From Nissolia schottii (lineage: Eukaryota; Streptophyta; Magnoliopsida; Fabales; Fabaceae), in NCBI GenBank assembly GCA_003254905.1, contig QANU01015964.1, positions 97,007 to 161,006 of the forward strand: a stretch of DNA of 64,000 bases, in the 5' to 3' direction. A program made the position numbers and the translations under genes. This document shows positions 58,775 to 64,000 of this stretch, piece by piece. How positions within the stretch are numbered: position 1 is the first letter of the stretch; each line of letters begins with the position of its first letter. Under the pieces are notes generated by a model. It made no database searches, was not told where the DNA came from, and worked only from the letters and a program-made list of their open reading frames with translations.

Positions 58775-61700
58775 ATGTCGGCTTGCAGAGACCAGGACCC
58801 TCGTCTTCAAGGCATCCAAACTAAGATTCGTGTCGTCCCTAATTTCCCCAAATCCGGTTTGCTTCCTCTTCTTCCTTTTATTTTTTTTTTTTGTTCTTGT
58901 TGTGGACTTGCAATTATTATTGTTTTTGGTTACGTCTTTGAGGCAACGAGCTTCTCAGTTTATGTTTTGATTTCTATGTGTGGTTGCAATGGCAGGTATC
59001 ATGTTCCAAGACATCACTACTCTGCTGCTCGATCCCAAAGCCTTCAAGGACACCGTCGATTTGTTCGTCGAGCGTTACAAAGGCAAAAACATTTCTGTTG
59101 TCGCCGGTAAATATCTGCTTCTAACAGAAAAAAGCTCTCTCTCTCTCTCTCTCTCTTTTTTTATTTTTTATTTTTATGACAATGGAGTAGGGATGGTGTT
59201 TATCGCTTATCACACTGTGGACACAGTGATAGCTCCAAAGTGGTGGTGGGTGGGGTCCATGCTTACGAGAAAATTGGGGCGGAATGTGCAGTAATGCACT
59301 TGTGTAGTACATTGCCATTAGTTTTTCTTGATGTGCTGCTTTTTGAATGCCTTTTTTTTTATTGGAATGGAGTCCACTCTGTGGGTTTTGTGGAGTAGTG
59401 ATTTATTGTTTGACTATAAGCCCCCTTGTTAGTGCCTTGTGCCATTGATTGCCCTTAATTTCCCTTATATACATGTGGTGTGCTTGGATTCAATTTGCAT
59501 TCCTGAAATGAAATTAATGGAATGGTGATCCATTCCAACTTGTGCTAGGTGGACTGCCCCCCCCCCCCCTTTTTTATTTTATTTCTTTGTTTCCACTATA
59601 TTATAATAATTTTGTGGGTTCCTCCATTTCACTGTTGGGTGAGTTAGACCTCTACACACTCTAGTGGACTAGTAGTACCTCACTTTTACTGTTTGGTCAC
59701 TCACTCCCCTGCCTCTTTCTTGGTCCAAATTCTTAAATAAATCCATGGTAAAACTTGACTCTCACTTGCAGCAGCAGCAGCAGCAGCTAATGAATGAATG
59801 ATGAACTATGTACGACAATATTATGCATCTTGGTTTTTCTCCCTTGGATCCTTAGGTTTCATTTGGGAGGTACAAGGGACAGAGACACCAAGATATAAAA
59901 TTATTGTATTTCATGTATCTCTCTAAAGCTAGGATAGAGAGGACAAAGTTTTTTGTCCTGGTGGACACAAAATTAGGGATTTAAAGGAACGTAAATTTTT
60001 TGTCTCTGTCTCTCGATCTTGTTTCTGATACCAAACGCACCCTTACATGTATGTGTGCACTCTCCTATGGTCCCTCTATTTGTAATAATCTAATGGTAAT
60101 TATGGAATGACTGTACTCTATTTTTGTCTCTACTCTCTACGCAGCCTAATTAGAAAACATGCCTCATGGGTGAATGGTTACACATATTGTCAACATGGTT
60201 TGGTGCCTACTGTTTTGACTACTGCTAATTTTCAATCCATGTTGCTCTCTTCCATTCTTCTCATTCCTGCCTATACTTAAATGGATCCACTTTTATAAAT
60301 CATTTTTGACTTTTTGATACATTCTTAAATCAATGTCTCAATGTATCTTGATATTGTGTTAAGTATACGGCCAATGGTTAAAGCTTATTTTTTACTTTTC
60401 TTGGAAGAGTTTAAGGAAAAACAAAATGCTGAAATTGTTTATTTCATTTGATCCTTTCCTTCATGTTTAGCAAGTAGTAGCACACTAGCACTTACCACAT
60501 TTTTTTTCTGTTCTGTAGGAATTGAAGCTCGGGGATTTATTTTCGGTCCTCCCATTGCATTGGCAATAGGAGCAAAGTTTGTACCATTGAGGAAACCAAA
60601 TAAGTTACCTGGTATATTTTTACCATTGATTTAAATCTATTTTTTCCCCTTTATTATTTCGATTGTATCACTGTTATATTGTTTTAGTCACATGTTCATG
60701 GCAGGTGGTTGCCTTTTCTTGTTTGTGCATCTCTTTCTTAATTCTCATACTCTACTGTTGTTGCTTAATTTTTATGAACATTCTTCAATTGATTCATTGT
60801 TGTTGCACCCACAAATAAATATGTGACACTAATCCTGCTGATATATGGAAAAAATCATTGTCATATGTTCCCATTATGAAGGGCAGCCTACAAATTATTG
60901 ATACTGATAAGTAATGCACGTGCAGTCTACGAATTATCATGAACGAAGAGGGAACATGTTTTAGAGAATTACTTCAAAAATAAACTTTGAAACATTATTT
61001 ATAGAATACTCTGGCTTAATTTGGCAAGGTCTAAACTTTGATTGAGATTGCTATTGTAAAATAATGCTCTCTCATTCTTTTACTTGACAAAAGCTTCCTT
61101 CAATAATGCCAGGCAAAGTCATTTCTCAAGATTATATTCTGGAATATGGAAGGGACTGTCTCGAGATGCATGTTGGAGCTGTCGAACCCGGTGAGCGTGC
61201 TTTGGTGGTTGATGATTTGATTGCAACTGGTGGAACGCTCTGTGCTGCGATGGACTTACTTGGTAAGTTATTGTGTGAAAAATTCTAGCAATAAATGGAA
61301 AATGGTCATATCTTAACATGACATTGTTTTTCTCTCTAGTTCATTCATTAAGATTCAGCTCTTGCCAGCACATCTTTGTATTCCACTTTTAAACTGCAAT
61401 TCTGTTCTCATGCCTAAGTTTTTGAGAAATTATGTCATGGTCCGGATCTACTCAATGATAGTTACATTTCTAAAAATAGCATGGGTCCTACCATTAACTA
61501 TAGCTGAAATGTTACTATATCGTTGAGTAAAGCCCAATCCACATGGTGCATCATGATCGTGCAAAAATTTCTCCAGTGTTGGCATCTTTATTTTTACCAT
61601 ATCACTATTTATACAACCAAGTCAATAAGTTGGGATGCAAGTAAAGTGAATTTAACTAAAACTAACTGCTCCTAACTAATTTAATTAACTTATTAAATTA

Positions 61701-62059
61701 TTGCAATTTAAGTTAGGCAAGATGACAAGTCTCAAACTCTTATGAATTTGGACTTTTTACTATATTATCAATGTTATCTTAGTATTTGATTATTATCTTT
61801 TTTGTTGTCTTTTAGAACGCGTGGGAGCTGAGGTAGTAGAGTGTGCCTGTGTTATCGAATTACCAGAATTGAAGGTATGTTTAGTTTGGATTTTCTCAAC
61901 ATTTCAAACTTGTGAAGAAATCCTTGATATTAGGGCAAGGTAATTTTAGTGGTTCTACTCAATGACATGACTTAAATGTGAATAATAATGTGAGTGCAGG
62001 GTCGTGAAAGGTTGAATGGGAAGCCCTTATATGTGTTGGTGGAATATTTCGAAGTATGA
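58775..62059 (+). CDS. APT: Adenine phosphoribosyltransferase
   Basis: Purine salvage enzyme: adenine + PRPP to AMP + PPi. Some plant members also convert cytokinin bases to nucleotides. Coding exons: 58775-58856, 58996-59106, 60519-60611, 61113-61262, 61816-61874, 62000-62059; 555 bp, 184 residues, the usual length of the cytosolic form without a transit peptide. Landmarks: [15 protein letters not shown] at 24-38, [11 protein letters not shown] in exon 3, and the PRPP-binding loop [12 protein letters not shown] at 127-138. The C-terminus ends VEYFEV. ATG at 58775 is the first in frame after a CT-rich leader. Intron 2 (1.4 kb) contains a MITE-like insertion. No disrupting change was seen. Confidence 0.97.
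59768..59787. repeat. (GCA)n microsatellite in APRT intron 2
   Basis: Six to seven GCA units, seen directly. Confidence 0.85.
59852..60052. mobile_element. hAT-like MITE in APRT intron 2
   Basis: Left end GGTTTCATTTGGGAGGTACA, then GGGACAGAGACAC. Right end TGTCTCTGTCTC.., then ATACCAAACGCACC. The ends are inverted repeats of the 'gggtgcgtttggt...gagacagagac' type common in plant MITEs. About 200 bp, no ORF. The target duplication (possibly CTTA) is not certain. Confidence 0.6.
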
Positions 62060-62391
62060 ATGAGTGAGAATGAATATATGGTTGAAGCTTTGCTGGCACT
62101 GAAGGTGTAGATTTGTGGGACGTGTCATTCAGTGAGTGGGTACTATCCCATTCCTAGATTGTGTTAGTAAGATTATTCATATCAAATTAATGAATTTGTA
62201 TATGTGGGTCTCTCCTCTCATCTCACCTCCCCTGCTCTTTTCAAATAAAAAATGATCATAACTTCGGCTACGCGATTATTGTTGTAAACTTGTAGTTCTA
62301 ACCCGATAGCATCATTATGTTTTAAGAGTTATTTACAGTTATCAAATTTTAGCTTAAGATGGTCACCAAAACTCAACAACAAGATCAATTA
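62060..62391. other. APRT 3' untranslated region and flank
   Basis: The region after the stop codon to about 62250 is probably 3' UTR. Nothing else recognised. Confidence 0.5.
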
Positions 62392-62665
62392 CTCCCTTTA
62401 TTTTGAAATAGTTGTTCATCTTTCTATTTTGATATGTTTTAAAATAGTTGTCTACTTATTAAGTTTAAACATCATTATTTTTTTTAACATATTTTTATTA
62501 AACAAATTCTCTTCCGCACTTATCCACTATATTAACTTTAGTCACCTATTATAAATAAGAACAATTAGATAAAATGTTATTAATTTTTCCTTACTTTCAT
62601 ATTTTTTAATCAATTTTTGAATACTCATACAAAAGAGAGCGAATAACTATTTTAAAACGGGGCGC
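62392..62665. mobile_element. Stowaway-like MITE, intact copy
   Basis: Left end CTCCCTTTATTTTGAAATAG and right end CTATTTTAAAACGGGGCGC are inverted repeats. The interior matches both halves of the interrupted copy at 34829-35565 (for example TTAAGTTTAAA(C/T)ATC, CTATTATAAATAA). No ORF. Confidence 0.75.
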
Positions 62666-63163
62666 TTAATAATAATAAGCATAACTGCATAACAAATATG
62701 AAAAGGAAAGATGAGAAAATCTCTGCAAGTAGAATTGCTGTTAATCAATAGGACCATGAGTGGTCTTGTTATCAATTTGATCAAAATTACTCACCAAAAA
62801 ATGGCAGCCAAAAGATCCTTTGTTTTCCTCCGTTTTTCTTATATCCTCTGTAATTTATCTCAGAATGTAGATTCCTTTTCTGTGTAGCTCAAGTTAGCTA
62901 TAGTTAATTAATACAGTTATTTGTCGTGAGTTAGTTACTAACTGCACACGTGAGTTGGTTAGCCATCACGCGTAACTCGAAGAGTAGCTATTGCTTGTAT
63001 TGTATATATACAGGACACTAATACATCACTGAATTCCAATCACTCTCCTAGTCTGGTTTCTTTTTCCCTCAAGTTGTGCGTTGCTTCAGAGTGCTAGAAT
63101 TATTACCACATATTTAAACTAACTTTGTTTAGTGCCTTTACTTAATTAGAAAGTTAGTTATGC
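62666..63163. other. LTR-like flanking segment
   Basis: Contains a TATA-like TTGTATATATACAGG at about 63000 and GTTAGTTACTAACTGCACACGTGAGTTGG-type words (cut to GTTAGTTACTAACTGC here) that resemble, but do not equal, the LTR that follows. It could be part of a longer LTR or a separate LTR fragment. Boundaries not resolved. Confidence 0.35.
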
Positions 63164-63380
63164 TGTTAGTTTCTGTTAGAGGATTCTGTTAGTCTGCAAG
63201 TTAGTTAGCCGATGGGTTGTTAATCATGCTTGTAGACTCAAGGCTCTCTCTATAAATACTCCTATACATAATACTTCGGTGTGTAATGTAAATCATTTAG
63301 TTCAAGCTATTTTTCCTCTCTTTCTCTTCTTTTCTTTCTCTTTGGTTTTGCAGAGAAAGTTTCAGGCATGGAGTTTGTGA
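63164..63380 (+). mobile_element. 5' LTR of a Ty1/copia element
   Basis: Begins TGTTAGTTTCTGTTAGAGG, has TATAAATA at 63251-63258 and a pyrimidine-rich tract, and stops next to a perfect tRNA-iMet primer-binding site, TGGTATCAGAGC, at 63381-63392. Start and end are approximate; the 3' LTR would lie beyond the window. Confidence 0.65.
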
Positions 63381-63600
63381 TGGTATCAGAGCTCCATTAA
63401 GGAGTTCTGTTGCTCATCTTTCAGATCTCTTGCTAAATTTCATCTTTTTGAGTTTCGGCAATTTTTCAGAAATTTTCTTTCTCTGCATTGTTCTTTTCTC
63501 ATTTGAGCCAGTGTGCTGAGATTTTTCGTGCTCAAGAGAGATAGAAGAAGTGAATCAGAATCAAGTTGTGGCAAATCCAGGTCTAGAAGCACAGATCTGA

Positions 63601-63816
63601 GCATCAAGTCCTTATTTCTTGCATCCGCACGAAACTCTAGGAGTGGCACTTGTTCCAACCGTGTTCAATGGAAATAACTATCACTCCTGGTCCAGAATCA
63701 TGAAGATGTCTTTGAAAGCTAAGAACAAATTACAATTTATGGATGGGCGAATTGTGAGACCTGCAGCTGCAGATCCAATGTTTCTTGCATGGGACAGATG
63801 CAACACTATGGTAGTT
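63601..63816 (+). pseudogene. Copia-type gag N-terminal domain, interrupted
   Basis: Frame reads SSPYFLHPHETLGVALVP, then NGNNYHSWSRIMKMSLKAKN, then FMDGRI, then FLAWDRCNTMV. This is the conserved start of plant copia gag (Retrotran_gag_3 type). A TGA stands in frame just upstream at 63598, and at about 63817 the sequence switches abruptly to a GGGTCGGGT-type repeat, so the gag is broken. Only the first ~70 residues of the domain lie in the window before the insertion. Confidence 0.85.
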
Positions 63817-64000
63817 TTAGGGGTGCACACGGGTCGGGTCGGACCCGCCGACCCGCCAAATCTGACCCAATCCGATCCGAGCGGGTCGGGTTTGGCGGGT
63901 CGGCAGGTCTGACCCGCGCTACCCGCTTAAGTTGGCGGGTCAAGTCTCGGGTCCAAAACTTCAAACCCGACCCGACCCGTACCTGCATATATATATATAT
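63817..64000. mobile_element. Insertion of the 'AGGGGTG...GGGTCGGGTCGG' repeat family into gag
   Basis: Starts TTAGGGGTGCACACGGGTCG and is packed with GACCCG/CGGGTC words, ending in a TA run at the window edge. It interrupts the copia gag. GC content is far above the surroundings. Same end type as the copies at 19.86, 23.70 and 24.96 kb. Truncated by the window. Confidence 0.7.

Noticed and set aside
58581-58970. 129-codon plus-strand frame over the APRT leader and first intron
   Set aside because: Low-complexity CT-rich leader and intron DNA. The APRT frame starts at 58775 in another phase.
1-64000. CRISPR array, rRNA genes, intact tRNA genes, viral genome
   Set aside because: None seen. 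The tRNA-like A/B boxes belong to SINEs or lie at an element end and do not form a complete cloverleaf. The reverse-transcribing remnants are ordinary plant retroelements.

Overview
The window is nuclear DNA of a flowering plant, almost certainly a eudicot. It is AT-rich, its genes have many short GT-AG introns, and it is full of plant transposon debris. The copia gag fragment and the repeat types would suit a legume, but the sequence alone does not prove the family.

Six protein-coding genes can be rebuilt exon by exon. Exon lengths sum to whole codons and all junctions are GT/AG. On the minus strand: a vacuolar acid invertase (1316-4500, 7 exons including a 9-bp mini-exon); a trehalose-6-phosphate phosphatase (12846-15569, 11 coding exons, probable leader reaching to about 19.7 kb); a PLATZ zinc-binding protein (29566-30717); and a flavin-containing monooxygenase of the plant S-oxygenase type (39224-41635). 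On the plus strand: a short PPR-family protein of the At4g18975/At4g21190 kind (35840-38275) and adenine phosphoribosyltransferase (58775-62059). Invertase and TPP both act in sucrose/trehalose-6-phosphate metabolism, but nothing shows that they form a cluster. The genes look like ordinary independent units.

The rest, more than three quarters of the window, is intergenic. It holds: two copies, in opposite orientation, of a ~0.95-kb element with ~220-bp terminal inverted repeats (23.8-24.8 and 42.7-43.7 kb); long inverted-repeat elements at 28.0-28.9 and 32.6-34.5 kb; a five-member 'GGGTCGGGT' family; two tRNA-derived SINEs with clear target-site duplications (26.0 and 57.4 kb); a MITE split by a gypsy-LTR-like insertion (34.8-35.6 kb); two tRNA-iMet-primed LTR retroelement ends (45.6 and 63.4 kb), the second with a gag that is itself interrupted; two RNase H remnants (49.3-49.8 and 53.0-53.3 kb); two inverted copies of an element carrying a ~20-bp TAATGTTTGTTTAT minisatellite (46.4-47.4 and 56.1-57.0 kb); and an array of four near-identical 31-33-nt hairpins enclosed in a larger inverted repeat (51.78-52.02 kb), with a diverged relative at 58.2 kb.

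The most interesting items are the hairpin array, the two opposed long-TIR copies, the minisatellite-bearing element pair, and the TPP leader, which appears to carry several upstream ORFs. No viral genome, CRISPR array, rRNA or intact tRNA gene was seen.
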